Origin: Riptortus pedestris
Lineage: Eukaryota > Arthropoda > Insecta > Hemiptera > Alydidae
Length of the DNA: 64,000 bases
Reading direction: 5' to 3'
NCBI GenBank assembly: GCA_019009955.1
Contig: CM032230.1
Coordinates: forward strand, 25,327,001-25,391,000
In this document: positions 44,780 through 56,362 of the stretch, piece by piece
Position numbering within the stretch: the stretch's first letter is position 1
How the letters are laid out: each line of letters starts with the position of its first letter
Translations under genes and position numbers: made by a program
The notes under the pieces: generated by a model
The model's input: the letters and a program-made list of their open reading frames with translations, nothing else
Database searches by the model: none
Told to the model about the DNA's origin: nothing

Positions 44780-46016
44780 TGATGGACTGGATTTTTTTCG
44801 CGAAATTTCACGATAACTTTTCGTTTCACATGTCATAGACACCATAACTGCATTTTGTTTCTTTGGTGTCTGTTTGTTTGTTTGTTTGTTACCTTTTCAC
44901 GCATAAACGGCTGAACCGAATTTTATGAAACTTTGTATGTATATTACTACTAACCCAACTTAGACTTTAGGCTATATTAATATCCTCTGAGACGAACAGG
45001 AGTGGGGGTTATAAGGGAAGCCAGAAATTAAAAATAGCGATATTTCGTTTCCTATTGGTTTTTCGGCAAATATGAATATAACAAAAGTTGTTTATTTTGT
45101 TATTTAGAGTAACATTTGTTATATACACTTTTTTCGTATATCGAATTATAAACGAGATATACGCTAAAACCTATAGCCGAAGTGAACAATTTTATTTGGG
45201 ACAAAAGACCCAACCGAAATAAATAAAACTCGGTATGTGTATTAGCACTAACGCATTCATTATAACAAGCCATACCAACATTTCTAGGGACGGGCAGGAG
45301 TGGGGGTTGTAAGGGAGGCCTGAATTTAAAAATAGCGGTATTTCGTTTTCTATTGGTTTTTCGGCAAATATAAACATAACAAAAGTTGTTTATTTTGTTA
45401 TTTAGAGTAACTTTTGTTATATACACTTTTTTCGTATACCGAATTATAAACGAGATATACGCTAAAACCTATAGCGGAAGTGAACAATTTTATTTGGCAC
45501 AAAAGACTCAACCGAACTAAATAAAACACTCGGTATGTGTATTAGAACTAACGCCTTCCTTATAATAAGCCATACTAACATTTCTAGGGACGGGCAGGAG
45601 TGGGGGTTATAAGGGAGGCCTGAAATTAATAATAATGATATTTCGTTTCTTATTGGGGTTTCGGCAAATATGCACATAACAAAAGTTGTTTATTTTGTTA
45701 TTTAGAGAAATTTGCTCAACAATTATTTTCAATATGAACTACCTGGAATAATTAATTCTAATTATAATATATTATTATAATATTTTGTCCTTAATAATTT
45801 AAATCTATGCATAATGCACAGGAAACGGGAAATATGACAATATGGAGGACAGTGAAGTCTTACATAAAAAATTAATTTTATTATTTACAAATCCATAGAA
45901 ACGACGGGTATAAACCCTAAACACTGGGACGGGTATATGTCAAAATCTTGCCAAAAAAATACAATCGCCTTCCAGCCTCAAATGAATTCCCGGGTGAAGC
46001 CGGGTATCTGAGCTAG
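44780..46016 (+). mobile_element. Canonical Helitron with internal tandem repeats
   Basis: 3' end: CCCGGGTGAAGCCGGG hairpin (45989-46004), then CTAG (46013-46016) followed by T, the classical Helitron end. Inside, a ~298-bp unit is repeated: GAACAGGAGTGGGGG at 44994 and GGGCAGGAGTGGGGG at 45292 and 45592, the third unit incomplete. A (GTTT)n run lies at 44873-44892. The 5' TC end is not identified, so the left boundary is approximate. Open frames across the repeats are not conserved as proteins. Non-autonomous. Confidence 0.75.
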
Positions 46017-46019
46017 TAT

Positions 46020-46482
46020 ATAAATACATTTACAATTACTCCCACAATAAGATTCGTTCTATACAAGTTTTCAAACCGATGCATAGTTCCATTCCATCCC
46101 CCCCCCCTCACTTGTCAGATTTCAACCTTTAATGAAATTGATCTTTTTTTTTCACATTAGTGCTGTTGGAAGTGAAAAACATTGTGAACATAGAGAGAAA
46201 AAAACCGTCCAATTCTTCACAAGCTTTTTAATTCAGCGTTAAGCGCTTTCGAAGACTGTTGTCTCCATCTTGAGAGCTACTTGCTTGCGCTCATAGGGAA
46301 TGACAGCAAGAGACAAGAGAGTCACTTGCTGCCTTTAATAAAGTACGTTTATATATATATTAGAACGGACCTCATTTTCGTCATTACTTGGATAGGATTG
46401 ATAAACATTTCAGGAAGATTTTTCGAAAATCGTATCATGAGTACAACCTCAATATCTAATTTCCTTTAGGGGAAATCTGCTG
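46020..46482 (+). mobile_element. HLE-A split by hammerhead-like insertion
   Basis: AATAAGATTCGTTCTATACAA, C-run (46099-46108), then TTGATCTTTTTTTTTCACAT; interrupted at about 46157. Resumes at about 46346 with TATATATTAGAACGGACC and ends TTTAGGGGAAATCTGCTGG. The 5' end is lost. Confidence 0.7.
46157..46345 (-). other. Hammerhead-like element, degraded core
   Basis: On minus: CTCAAGA (46268-46274, consensus CTGANGA with one change), stem II GGAGAC/GTCTTC with loop AACA, GAAA (46247-46250), GCG/CGC. Shares AAGCGCTTTCG with both palindromic elements but is single-armed. Also sits at the HLE-A microsatellite position. Confidence 0.45.
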
Positions 46483-47086
46483 GAGAAAAAAAAACGTGAG
46501 TAGGTGTTAGCCATTTCATTAAAGTAAATAAGACATAGGATTAAGCAGAAAAGCAATCTCTTATCCTATAATTGGAGAGCTCGGAAGAGGGGAAGTAAAG
46601 GCGGTTGCAAGAAAATGTCATGTAGAATGGTCATTGTAAGCAGCTGAACTGGCATTGCAATGCTGCGGGATATGTAATTACTTCCTGAGGGCGTAATGAC
46701 CCGCCGTTAGCCGAAGGCCGATAGAAAAAGGAACGGGTTTAGACCTTTTTCTATTTTGCTCGGCGAACGTGAGATCAGCCACTGGTCGCTGATCTCGCAC
46801 GTGCTTTCACTGCACTGCATCCGGGTAGCTTCGCATCTCGTACAGTCAATTAGGAGGGGGGGGGGGGCAAACCGAATGTCAAAAAGTTAACCTCAAATGT
46901 CGTATGGGAGGACGTCATTCGCAAGCAATTAGAAAACTTAGCAACTGTAAATTCTGCCTAAACGAATGTTACCCATAGACTGGGTAACCAAATTGCCAAG
47001 CTCAGTGGAGAAGGGGTGGGTATATAAATTAAATTTAACTAGCCTCATATCAATAGGCAGAAATTAAAATAATAAGGGTGCCACGT
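46483..47086. other. GC-richer region with two hairpins
   Basis: 46705-46770 holds an inverted repeat: arms CGTTAGCCGA..ATAGAAAAAGG and CCTTTTTCTAT..CGGCGAACG. Next to it GAGATCAGC/GCTGATCTC (46771-46796) forms a perfect 9-bp stem. G-run at 46856-46867. Nature unknown; could be the leader of the possible LTR element at its right. Confidence 0.4.
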
Positions 47087-47541
47087 TGTTTGTTTTCAAG
47101 AGTAACAACGAAAACCAGAATTCTCCAAACAAATGAGCTTATTTATAATAACAAATCAACTATACTTATCTCTAATCTTAACTATAAAAACAATAACTAA
47201 ATAAAGGATTAAACAATACCCCCCATGGGGGACTTATCAATACAAATAAATAGGCCTTTTCTTTTTTTTAATTGTGTATACACAGTAAACATAACTTTGG
47301 TACCTCTCGTACGATGAAATAACTACTATTCTTCTGGCTGCATTACATTCTGATCCGCCAAAGCGTTTATCGGGAGCAAAAATCCTCACTAGAGCTGGAG
47401 GTGGACGCTGCTGTCTGCTGCTCGCTTCTCTCCGGCGATCGCTTCTTGTCTTCGGCTCTTGCGCAGCCTGCCTCGCGCATCAATCTCCTGCCTTCTTTCT
47501 CAATCACCCGTCTTCGGCGACAGTAAAAATGGGCCGTAACA
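47087..47541 (-). mobile_element. Possible LTR of a retrotransposon
   Basis: On minus it begins TGTTACGGCCC (47541), a common Gypsy-type start, and ends AACAAACA (47087). TGGCACCC follows within a few bases (47082-47075), resembling a primer-binding site. Length 455 bp. No second LTR or coding region is seen in the window, so this is tentative. Confidence 0.3.
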
Positions 47542-47561
47542 CCAAGCGTGTTTTCAAAAAG

Positions 47562-47962
47562 TCCGTGACGCAGGGGCTGCGTAAATTAAGCAGATTTCTC
47601 ACATGTATTCCAATGAGAAAAATATTTGGTATTTAGGCTTCAAATAAAGTGCTTCAAAACATAATAGCATATTGTTATTATGAGATGAGTAGGAGTGGGA
47701 GTTTACAAAGGACCATAAACTAAAAAATGCAAATATCTCGGTTAATAATCAAGATAGTGAAAAAATGTACATATTTATAGAACATTACATTTGCAATAAG
47801 ATTTGTTCTATACAATAAAAAATTTTATATATATATAATTTTGAACGGACCTCATTTTCGTCGTCTACTAGGTAGGATCGATGGGCATTTGAAGAAAAAT
47901 TTCGAAAATCGCGTCATGAGTACGACCTCAATAGCTGATTTCCCTTAAGGGAAATCTGCCAA
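47562..47962 (+). mobile_element. HLE-A, short complete copy
   Basis: TCCGTGACGCAGGGGCTGCG to a perfect palindrome, ending CCAA instead of CTAA. The C-rich middle is deleted; (TA)n very short (47827-47839). A-rich flanks. Confidence 0.85.
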
Positions 47963-48119
47963 AAGTACGTCTAAGATAGACAAGGCTGTGCATTATAACC
48001 AGGGCCTATGTGTCTTCATCCGATTCCATCATTGGAGTGATAAGTGGTTGAAATCCACGTCTCATCTTTGTAATAATCCTATATGAAGATCATCAACATC
48101 AAACAGGTATGGGCCTAGG

Positions 48120-48665
48120 GAAAATGATATATCGTGGTAGTACTCGTGACGCGATTTTTAAAGTCGTTCCTCCAAAAAAGCCCGATTAAATTTATCCATA
48201 TATTGCACAAACTGCTCACTGAAAAAGTGATTTTCTTCTAGCGTTCGCAAATGTTGTCTTACTGTTAACAAACTCGATATATAAGCGCTTTATGTAAAAC
48301 TATAGATCTAGTTCGTTAACGACTGTAATGGAACCGGAAGGGGGGGGGGTTCGAGGGGGAATTTTAAAAATTCGAAAAATCTTCGTTATAGCTCATCAGA
48401 TCGAAGAATTTTATAGAACCAATCTTATTGCAAATTTAATTCCCTATAAATGTTGTGAAATACGAATTTTCTCTATCATGAATATTAACCGAGATATTAG
48501 CACTTTTTAGTTTTCGGCCTTCAATAAACCTCCATTCCTACTCGTGCCATCATAGTAATAATAAGCTGTTATATCATGAACCACTTTATTGGAAACTTAA
48601 ATACCAAATATTGTTTTCATTGAACTTTTCTGTGAGTAGTTTATACAAATGCGTTGGTAAATATG
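48120..48665 (-). mobile_element. HLE-A, both ends lost
   Basis: From GTAGTACTCGTGACGCGATTT through a G-run (48340-48348) to CATTGAACTTTTCTGTGAG. Neither hairpin survives. Confidence 0.7.
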
Positions 48666-49204
48666 CTGGATATTTTTGTCCCAGCAAAAACTAAAAAAAA
48701 AACTGTTTATTTTACATAGCTCCTGTGGGACTGAATTTTTGAGTCAGGAAAGGGTTTATCTCAAAAGTTCAAACTTTTAACTACATTCATTATTTGACCT
48801 TTTCTTTTATTTTCTGTAATTTAATTTTTACGAAAAACAAGTTGATCAACTTACGTATAATATTATATATTGCGAAATGTTAAGATATATGACCATTAAG
48901 ATCTAAAGACTACTGCAAGAGGCATCCAATTTGTCCTCTCAGAATCTACTGTATTCTTATTACTGCACTCACTGAAAACCATGAAATTATTGATGTTAAA
49001 ACGTATATTATCTAAAACAAAAATTAGTAGAATCAACACCAAAATAGTCAATTAATGGGTAGTTAGTCCAGAGGCATAGTAATTTTACTTTTGAAAACTG
49101 ATTTGATAAACGAATTTCTTTTAATGATAATATTGTATAAGGAAAATTGGAGAAAAATGTAATAATTATTTTAATAATAATTTTGAGTGTTCTCGTAAGC
49201 TTCG
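48666..49204. other. No recognised feature
   Basis: AT-rich, no assignment. Confidence 0.4.
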
Positions 49205-49450
49205 TTTTAAAATTATTTTATTTATTATTTATTTATACAGGAGCAGCCGCATCTTGGCGATTTGGCTCAAAGTTTCACAATGTAAAATGAATACAAAATT
49301 ATAGAAAAATAACTAAAACTGAAACAACAAATAAAAATTAAATATAACAAATAATCTCATTAAATACTAGTAATAAAGGCAATTAAGAAACATAAGACAT
49401 AAATAAACATTACATAAACAAACATAAATAAACATTAGACTAGTAATAAA
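49205..49450 (-). mobile_element. LINE 3'-UTR fragment
   Basis: On minus it ends GAGCCAAATCGCCAAGATGC, CTGCTCCTGTA and (TAAATAAA)n, a LINE-like 3' terminus with a simple-repeat tail. A related end is at 57900-57965. Confidence 0.45.
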
Positions 49451-49519
49451 GATAATAATTTCAAATGGTTTTAATAAAAAAAAAAAAGTATGTTATTCCT
49501 ATATACTAGTACATTTATA

Positions 49520-50170
49520 TATCTTTTTTTTATTTATTTAGTTTTGTAGCCCATAGCGATGGTGATTTGCATTATTAGGATGATATATTTACTCCTTCAT
49601 GTAAATACCTTTTTTTGTACTTTTATATTACGGAAAATATTTCTTTAACATCTGATTCTTTCTCATATCCGTGTTTTGTCCAAAGAATAAAAGTTAACCC
49701 TTTTAAATCTTTTTTGGTATGCTGTAGACCTATTCTATTTTGTATTATATGTTTTTGTAAATGTTGATGTGTTTTAGATATATTAGTATTTGTGGAATAT
49801 ATTGGCTGCTGTCAGCTAATAGTTCTGTTATATCATAAGGTATATGAAGGTTTTTTCGTTGGATGCAGTCTGTCAGTATGTGTTTTATCGTAAGGTGCTT
49901 GTTGCAGTATTTGCATATAGGGTTATCAGTCCTTGTCATTAAGTGTCGATGCGTCAGGTATGTGTGGCCGATCCTGAGTCTGGCTAGAACAACTTCCTCA
50001 AGTCTAGTACTCCTATGGCTCGATGGCCACTCCTTAATAGTACTTTTAATACTGCGGAGGTGGTTCTTTACTTCCATCCATTCTGATTGCCATTTGTTTA
50101 GGATTCGGTGGCGTACATGTCTCACTATATCTTCGTATAATAAGTTTGTTTTTGTGTATTGAGTAATTAG
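49520..50170 (-). mobile_element. LINE 3' end with RNase H-distal coding tail
   Basis: 3' UTR with tail TAAATAAATAAAAAAA at 49520-49545 and an open C-terminal coding part. The same 3' end recurs at 40852-41420, which confirms a repeat family. Confidence 0.8.
49745..50125 (-). pseudogene. LINE ORF2 C-terminus with CCHC knuckle
   Basis: 126 residues open to the stop. LEEVVLARLRIGHTYLTHRH (residues 42-61) followed by CKYC...KHILTDC (C71, C74, H82, C87) is the C-terminal block that follows RNase H in I/Jockey-related LINE ORF2 proteins. WPSSHRSTRLEE and the upstream basic helix also fit. The 5' remainder of ORF2 is absent: the next 500 bp on that side are unrelated GC-rich sequence. A 5'-truncated insertion, not an independent gene; the apparent Met start has no meaning. 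Confidence 0.75.
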
Positions 50171-51117
50171 TTTAGCCTGGTGGTCTGCTGTCGTACTAAG
50201 TACTTTCCGGCACGGGGCCGGCCCTCCCCAGTGGCAGCAGTAAGCCCCCGCTGTGTAGCTGCTGGGTAGGGGAACCCTAGGAACAGTAGGTCCTTAGTCG
50301 GCTTTGCTGTTCCGGGCAGGGGATCACTCCGGCCTTAATGGGGTAAGTTCTAGCGGCTTACTCAATGTGAACTACGGACTGGGTGGAGTCCGGAGTGGAG
50401 GCTTGCCTTCACTGCCGGTCATAGACGTAGTGGTCGTGTGTTCAAAGCCCGAGGACATACAGGCCAGGAAACTGGTACATGTGCTCTTCGTGTGGGAGCT
50501 GGTTAGTAGAGACTGTCCCTTCCATAGAATCGCTAAACCATCGTAGCGAATCCTCAGTCTCCAGAGAGGTGTTGTAAAGGTGTAGGCTGGATTAAGGCCG
50601 TAATGGCTAAGTGCCTCCTGCATTGTTGCCACATTTCGAATGGGTACACAATGTCATACTAAGTCCAAGGTCCTAATGTTCTGGCAGCCAATATAGGGTA
50701 ATTGTATTTTGGTATGTTTGTTATTTATGAATTTCTTCTGTTATGTTTAGTTTTATTACGTGAGTGATTTTTATCACGGAGGGTTAATAATGAACTTAGT
50801 GAATCTGAACAAATTAGTGTGTGTTGGGCAGTGATGATGTAGGTGTCATGTTTTTAAGTGCCAACCAAATTGCGTGGAGTTCAGCTCAAAATATGCTATA
50901 GTATACTTTATATTGAAATGGAGTATACTTTGTTAGTCAAATAACACGTTGATTAATAGAAGAATTCCTCTCGCGAAAATATAATCAGCATAATCTGAAC
51001 TTATTATTATTTTTGTGTGTCGTGAGATTGGTAAATATAAATCATTAAATTATTTGAATTGCTATATTTTTATTATATATTTATGTATGCGTTGTATTTA
51101 AAACAAAGTGTTATATG
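50171..51117. other. GC-rich unidentified block, then AT-rich DNA
   Basis: 50205-50640 is the most GC-rich stretch of the window and has open frames on both strands (50304-50546 plus, 50372-50632 minus). It could be part of another repeat or single-copy sequence. No domain recognised. 50700-51117 is AT-rich. Confidence 0.35.
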
Positions 51118-51236
51118 TTATTATTATTAACGACTACTTCCTTCTACTACGGCTAATGGGAGGGGGGGGGATTGTTTACAGGTTACCACCCTTTTCTAGG
51201 CTGGGTGGGACTAAGGATTTTTTTAATGTGTTTGAC
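51118..51236 (-). mobile_element. SINE-C 3' half
   Basis: TTATTATTAACGACTACTTCC, G-run, then GGTTACCACCCTTTTCTAGG to TGGGACTAAGG. Truncated at the head, followed by microsatellite. Confidence 0.75.
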
Positions 51237-51248
51237 ACACACACGTGA

Positions 51249-51251
51249 ATG

Positions 51252-51289
<38 letters not shown>

Positions 51290-51350
51290 CACGTATGTGT
51301 CTCAAACTAATTAAAAAAAACCTTATATATATATATATATATATATACAC

Positions 51351-51400
<50 letters not shown>
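51249..51400. repeat. Compound (TA)n with internal ACGT/GTGT pieces
   Basis: Three TA tracts separated by ACACGTATGTGTC and ATTAAAAAAAACC. ACACGTG occurs repeatedly (51239, 51287, 51347). Open frame is an artefact. Confidence 0.9.
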
Positions 51401-51406
<6 letters not shown>

Positions 51407-51611
51407 ACCCAACTATTATACAATATGAGAAAATTGAAAAAAAGATTTTAAAAAACAATTAGCGATGAAGAAGTTGGTAACTTGAAACACGGAAGGGAAT
51501 AGAGTTACAGTGACCACATACCCTCCTTCGACAGAAAGTCGTGCGTGACAAGACTGGCCTTTCACGGGCTATTTATTCTATAACAGAGCTGCAGGGTTTA
51601 GTTTTATTCTA

Positions 51612-51614
<3 letters not shown>

Positions 51615-51651
<37 letters not shown>
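51615..51651. repeat. (TA)n microsatellite
   Basis: About 18 TA units; no HLE-A flanks. Confidence 0.9.
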
Positions 51652-51655
<4 letters not shown>

Positions 51656-51737
51656 TCTATGTCCAAATGCATTCAGGTTCAAAGAAATGCATTCACTGCA
51701 CTATTAATTCTAAATATTGAATTTTCTTTTTTATTTG

Positions 51738-51954
51738 TTTTATTTTATGTCCACTTTATGCTGCTAGGCTAATCGGGATGGGTTATCTACAGGTTACCAT
51801 CCTCCTCTAGCCAGGGTGAGCCCAAAGAGTTTATTTAATGTGTCCGTCATTAAATAAATTTCCACTGCCCAGGGCGGGATTCGAAACCGCCACTCTAGGT
51901 CTGCCACGTGAGATTAGTACCAACGCCCTAACTCGCAAGACCAACCCGAGCCCC
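51738..51954 (-). mobile_element. SINE-C, full length with TSD
   Basis: ATTTTCTTT at 51721-51729 and 51955-51963 flanks a copy reading GGGGCTCGGGTTGGTCTTG at its head and GGCGGTTTCGAATCCCG at the B box on minus. Confidence 0.85.
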
Positions 51955-52024
51955 ATTTTCTTTCTTACCTGTGAAAGAACTATAACGAATGAAAAACAAA
52001 CTGCGTCTGCAACAAACATTTACA

Positions 52025-52085
52025 TTTCATTTCATATAAAAACGTTTTCAACGAACCCTTGTGCCATCATCAGATGTGAAACCGG
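52025..52085 (-). other. Degenerate hammerhead-like motif
   Basis: On minus CTGATGATGGCAC (from 52073), then GGGTTCGTTGAAAACG (GAAA 52046-52049). The core ends are present but stem II pairs poorly. Confidence 0.25.
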
Positions 52086-53434
52086 AATGAGAGACCAAGC
52101 TCTGTTTACCTGGATCTACTTAGAACTTGTTTGTGTAAAAATATCAATTTTTTATGCAGACAAACGTTTTTGTCTACACTGCGAATCGGCATACCGTCTT
52201 AAATTATTTGGAAAGGTTTCAGAAGGTTTTCCATCTAGGAAATAGGACATTTAACGCCAGATTCTTTAGTCAATAGCACTCTCGAAGTGCGTTAGGGAAT
52301 GAACGTTTAATTTTGTAAGACCAAGGAGATTCTGCTACGCCGTGTTCACTAGTTAAAATTCCATTCCCACGTCATTGAACGCCATTATTTCGTTCTCTGA
52401 AAGATTTTTGGTATTTATCACGTATCTATTTTCTGTCCTTTTTGTTTTTTCAAGATAGTTAACTTTGTTCAGGAAGTCATGCCTTAGGCTTCAGACTACT
52501 CTTGCCTTATTAAAATTGTAATGGTCCTAATTTTTATCCCATTCAATGTAAAAACATTCCCGATCTCTCTGCCGATGCTAATAATCCGAATTTTAGTAGT
52601 TTTTCTTCTACAAATTCAAAAACTATTGAAGTTGCGTTCCTAACGTATTTTTTTCAAACCCAAGGATTCAAATTAGTAAATGATGCATTTATATCAACAC
52701 TTATACCATATTAGAAGTTAATATTTCAAGCTTATTTATTATTTAGCTTAAGGGAAATCTGCTTTTAGCAGGAGAAGAATGAGATAATTACATTTGTTTG
52801 TTTGAGAGCATCCCCAACAAGGCGCTAGTACAACACCGAAATAAAAACAAGAAAACAATTAAAAGATCACCTAAATATACGTTAAAAAATGATATAAATA
52901 GCAACGCAACATTGATAAACACAACAAAATATAATAAAAATATAGAATATTAATAACATATTAAAAGTTTAATACGATTAAACTTTTTACCGATATAATA
53001 GAAAGGAATAAATGAGATTTTTGAATAAAATAAATAAATTTTAATTCCGTTTATTATATAGTAACAAATTAATTAAGTACACATTATTTAAAATGGCATT
53101 TGAAACGAAATTTGTTATTAAAAAACCGACAGTTAAAATAGCAAGTATCAATATGACAGAATATATCGCTTTTCCAGTTTTTTTTTTCCATCTGTAGCTT
53201 TTTAAATCATTGTCAAGAGCTGGAATATATAAGATATATATATGTATGTATGTTGCAGTTCTTAGCGATGATTTGACAACGGTACATATGTAGGGCGTCT
53301 ATAACAGTGGCTTATGCTTCTGTATTTTTCCATCTTATAAAAGATACACATTTATATATGCAGAATCAAAGTTTACTTAGAAATTCAAAGCACTTATTAA
53401 ATTATCTATTGAAAAAAATACACTTGTATTTGTC
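52086..53434. other. No recognised gene; HLE-A hairpin scrap
   Basis: 52742-52770 (TTAGCTTAAGGGAAATCTGC) is an isolated half of the HLE-A palindrome. The rest is AT-rich and unassigned. Confidence 0.4.
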
Positions 53435-54075
53435 TTTTGTATATATTTGTCTGTTTCCGCTCTAGCGGCCTCAATTATTGTTTAATCGTTACCAAACTTG
53501 ATATTTAGTCGTTGTATGAAAAAAGAAAGATCAAGTTCGTTACTAAATCGGAACAGGCGGAGAGGGGGTTTAGAAGGAGACAATTTTGAAAATTCGAAAT
53601 ATCACCGTTACTATACTTCCGATCTTGAACAATACGGTTATGTAATAAACCCCATCATTCGATTCTTAAATACCAAATATTGTTTTCAAGAGACATTTAT
53701 TATACGAGATACAAACAAATATATTCTGGTGCCCCCCTTCTTAAGTTTTTGGACTAATTAAATTTGATTGATTGAGATAAACATTATTTTTATTCATTAT
53801 AAATTACAGTACTAGATATTGTAAATAGTTTTCAATCAAATTAATACGATATATTCAGAAATATTACAGTAATAGTTTTTCTTTCCGGTAAGAAGTTGGC
53901 AGAACTGTTTGTTTACATTTCAGAAGTTTTCCGGCGTGAGGTTTCTTATTATTGTTTGTATTTATTTACTTAATATTCAGGGTGGTGTTGTGTCACCGGT
54001 ATGTGGATTTATCTATTGTTAAACTTCACGCAGGAAATCTGCTTAGTTCACGCAGCCCCTGCGAGACGGACTTTT
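53435..54075 (-). mobile_element. HLE-A, 3' hairpin part missing
   Basis: Begins at the microsatellite side (TATATATTTGTCTGTTTCCG) and ends CGCAGCCCCTGCGAGACGGAC. Contains the GATTGATTGAGAT and TTCTTTCCGGTA region shared with 55374-56362 and 58275-58766. Confidence 0.8.
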
Positions 54076-54099
54076 CCTTTTAGACATTTGTCAAAAATT

Positions 54100-54155
54100 A
54101 AATTGTGACTACAAGCTCAATAGCGGATTTCCCCCTGGGGTAAATATAGCGGTGC
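54100..54155 (+). mobile_element. HLE-A 3' hairpin remnant
   Basis: CTACAAGCTCAATAGCGGATTTCC then CCTGGGGTAAAT is a decayed terminal hairpin. Confidence 0.5.
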
Positions 54156-54441
54156 ATGTAGATTGTAAATAAAGGTAGTGCAGTTGCATTAGCTCCCATA
54201 TCTTGGGAAGGGATCGAGCTGGGGGCAGTCTTACTTTCTACATCACTCTCACTGCACCAAGGCCAGCTGACTACAATGACTTTACATACACCTTTCTATT
54301 CATCAGCCTACTTCTCTCTGCTTTGCTTGAACCCAGCTTGGAGGTCAATCATATTGACAGGATGAATATTGTCAGAACTCCTGTCCTGTCACAATACCGC
54401 CCTATAGAGTCCATCAAAATAAATGACTTACTCTCAAAAGG

Positions 54442-54790
54442 TCCGTCATGCGAACAGTTACTGAAACGGCCGAACTAGCTAGCCGGAAACTCACGACTAC
54501 AACAGAAGTTAGCCGATCTCATCATGTCCGTCAATAAAATGCAAATATATCAGTTAATATTCAAGATAGAGAATAAATGTATATAACAATATTTATAGTA
54601 AATTATAATTGAAGGGTATTTAAAAGGTTCTATACAATTTTCCGATCCGACGTATAGTTACAGAGATAGTTTTAAATTTCAAAAATCCCTCCTCCCATTG
54701 GTCCGATTTCACGAACTTGACCTTTATTTTTACATAAAACGTTTAAATATAGAGGATCAAGCAACAATTTCGACCGCTAGAGTGTTAACA

Positions 54791-54855
<65 letters not shown>

Positions 54856-54968
54856 GAACGGACCTCATTTTCGTCATCTCCTGGGTAGGATTGATGGACA
54901 GAAAATTTTTGAAAATCGCGTCATGAGTACGACCTCAATAGCTGATTTCCCTTAAGGGAAATCTGCTA
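54442..54968 (+). mobile_element. HLE-A with 5' deletion, (TA)n
   Basis: TCCGTCATGCG joins directly to AACAGTTACTGAAACGGCCG, so the 5' hairpin and first subterminal repeat are deleted. The 3' palindrome is perfect, ending CTAA at 54968. (TA)n 54796-54850. Confidence 0.85.
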
Positions 54969-55373
54969 AAATGGATGTTTCCCAGAACCTTTATTGTATC
55001 TATTGAATAGAAACGCTAAAACGTATGTTGAAGACCCTAGTTTTATAGAAAGGTTTACCATTTGAAGCAGGATGGCTCCATAAGTTCAATTCAGAACTCA
55101 CAGGCGAAAAGCTCAAATTAAAAGTATCGTGACCATGTTAAATGGTTATTTGCTGAATTCATTAGATCAAACGCATTAATGCTTAATGATATCTCAAAGT
55201 CTTAAAGATTATGATGAAACAATGATGTCATAGTATTTCGAATTTAATAGGCATGAAATAAAATTTTAACAGCTCTGTACTATAAAGCAAGGAAATATTT
55301 TGGGGGAAGTGCGTCAAAATTTATTAATGGATGAGAGTTATGGTTAAACATTAATAATGATTTATTCGAAGCC
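54969..55373. other. No recognised feature
   Basis: AT-rich, no assignment. Confidence 0.4.
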
Positions 55374-55480
55374 CTTAAGGGAAATCAGCTATTGAGGTCG
55401 TACTCATGATGCGATTTGCGAAAAGTTCCTTCAAATGTCCATCGATCCTTCCCAGGAGAGGCCGAAAATGAGGTCCGGTC

Positions 55481-55511
<31 letters not shown>

Positions 55512-55512
55512 G

Positions 55513-55545
<33 letters not shown>

Positions 55546-56362
55546 TATTTGCCTGTTAACACTCTAGTGGTCGCAATTTTTATTTAATCGTCACCAAACT
55601 CGGTATTTAATCGTTTTAGATAAAAAGGAAGATCAAGTTCGTTAACGTCTGAAATCGGACCAGTGGGAGGGGGGTTTAGAGGGGGGATTTTCGAAAATTC
55701 GAAATATCTCTGTTACTGTACGCCGGATCGAAAAATTGTATAGAACCAATCTTATTGCAAACCAAATGTACTATAAATATGTATTGTTATATACATGTAT
55801 TCTCTATCTTGAATATTAACCTTTTTTATATTTGCATTTTTCAGTTTTCAGCCATCAGCAAACCGCCACTTCTACACATATTACATAAACAATACTCTGC
55901 TACATAACAAATCACATTATTCGAAGTTTAAATACCAAAAATTGTATTCAAGAGACCTTTATTATACGAGATACATGCAAATATGTCCCTGTGACCCTCC
56001 CCCCCCCCCGTCTTAAGGTTTTGGACTACCTAAAATTTGATTGAATGAGATAACAATTATTCTGACTCATTATTAATTACAGTACTAGATATAGTAAATA
56101 GTTCTCAATAAAATATATATGTTATATTCTGATATATTTCAGTAGTTGTTTTTCTTTCCGGTATGAAGGTGGCAGACCCGTTTGTTTACATTTCTAACCT
56201 AACGCTTCCTGTCGACAGGTTATTGAAATTGGATGAAACATTTCTTATTTCCGTTTGTATTTATTCACGGTGGTGTTGTGTTACCAGAACGTAGATTTAT
56301 CTACTAGTAAACAACACGAGGGAAATCTGCTTCGTTTACGCAGCCCCTGCGTGACCGACTTT
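55374..56362 (-). mobile_element. HLE-A, near-complete long copy
   Basis: Begins within the hairpin (CCCTTAAGGGAAATCAGC) and ends CGCAGCCCCTGCGTGACCGAC. (TA)n 55486-55548 with minor interruptions. C-run at 55998-56009. Longest minus-oriented copy. Confidence 0.9.

Noticed and set aside
44994..45800. Open frames at 45100-45677 (minus) as related small proteins
   Set aside because: They recur only because the underlying DNA is the ~298-bp Helitron repeat; frames differ between units.
50304..50546. Host gene in the GC-rich block
   Set aside because: Open on both strands with no recognised domain, start context or splice sites; kept only as an unexplained block.
51249..51400. Cruciform-forming regulatory element from the repeated ACACGTG
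   Set aside because: The motif arises at junctions of TA and CA/GT microsatellite tracts; no independent support.
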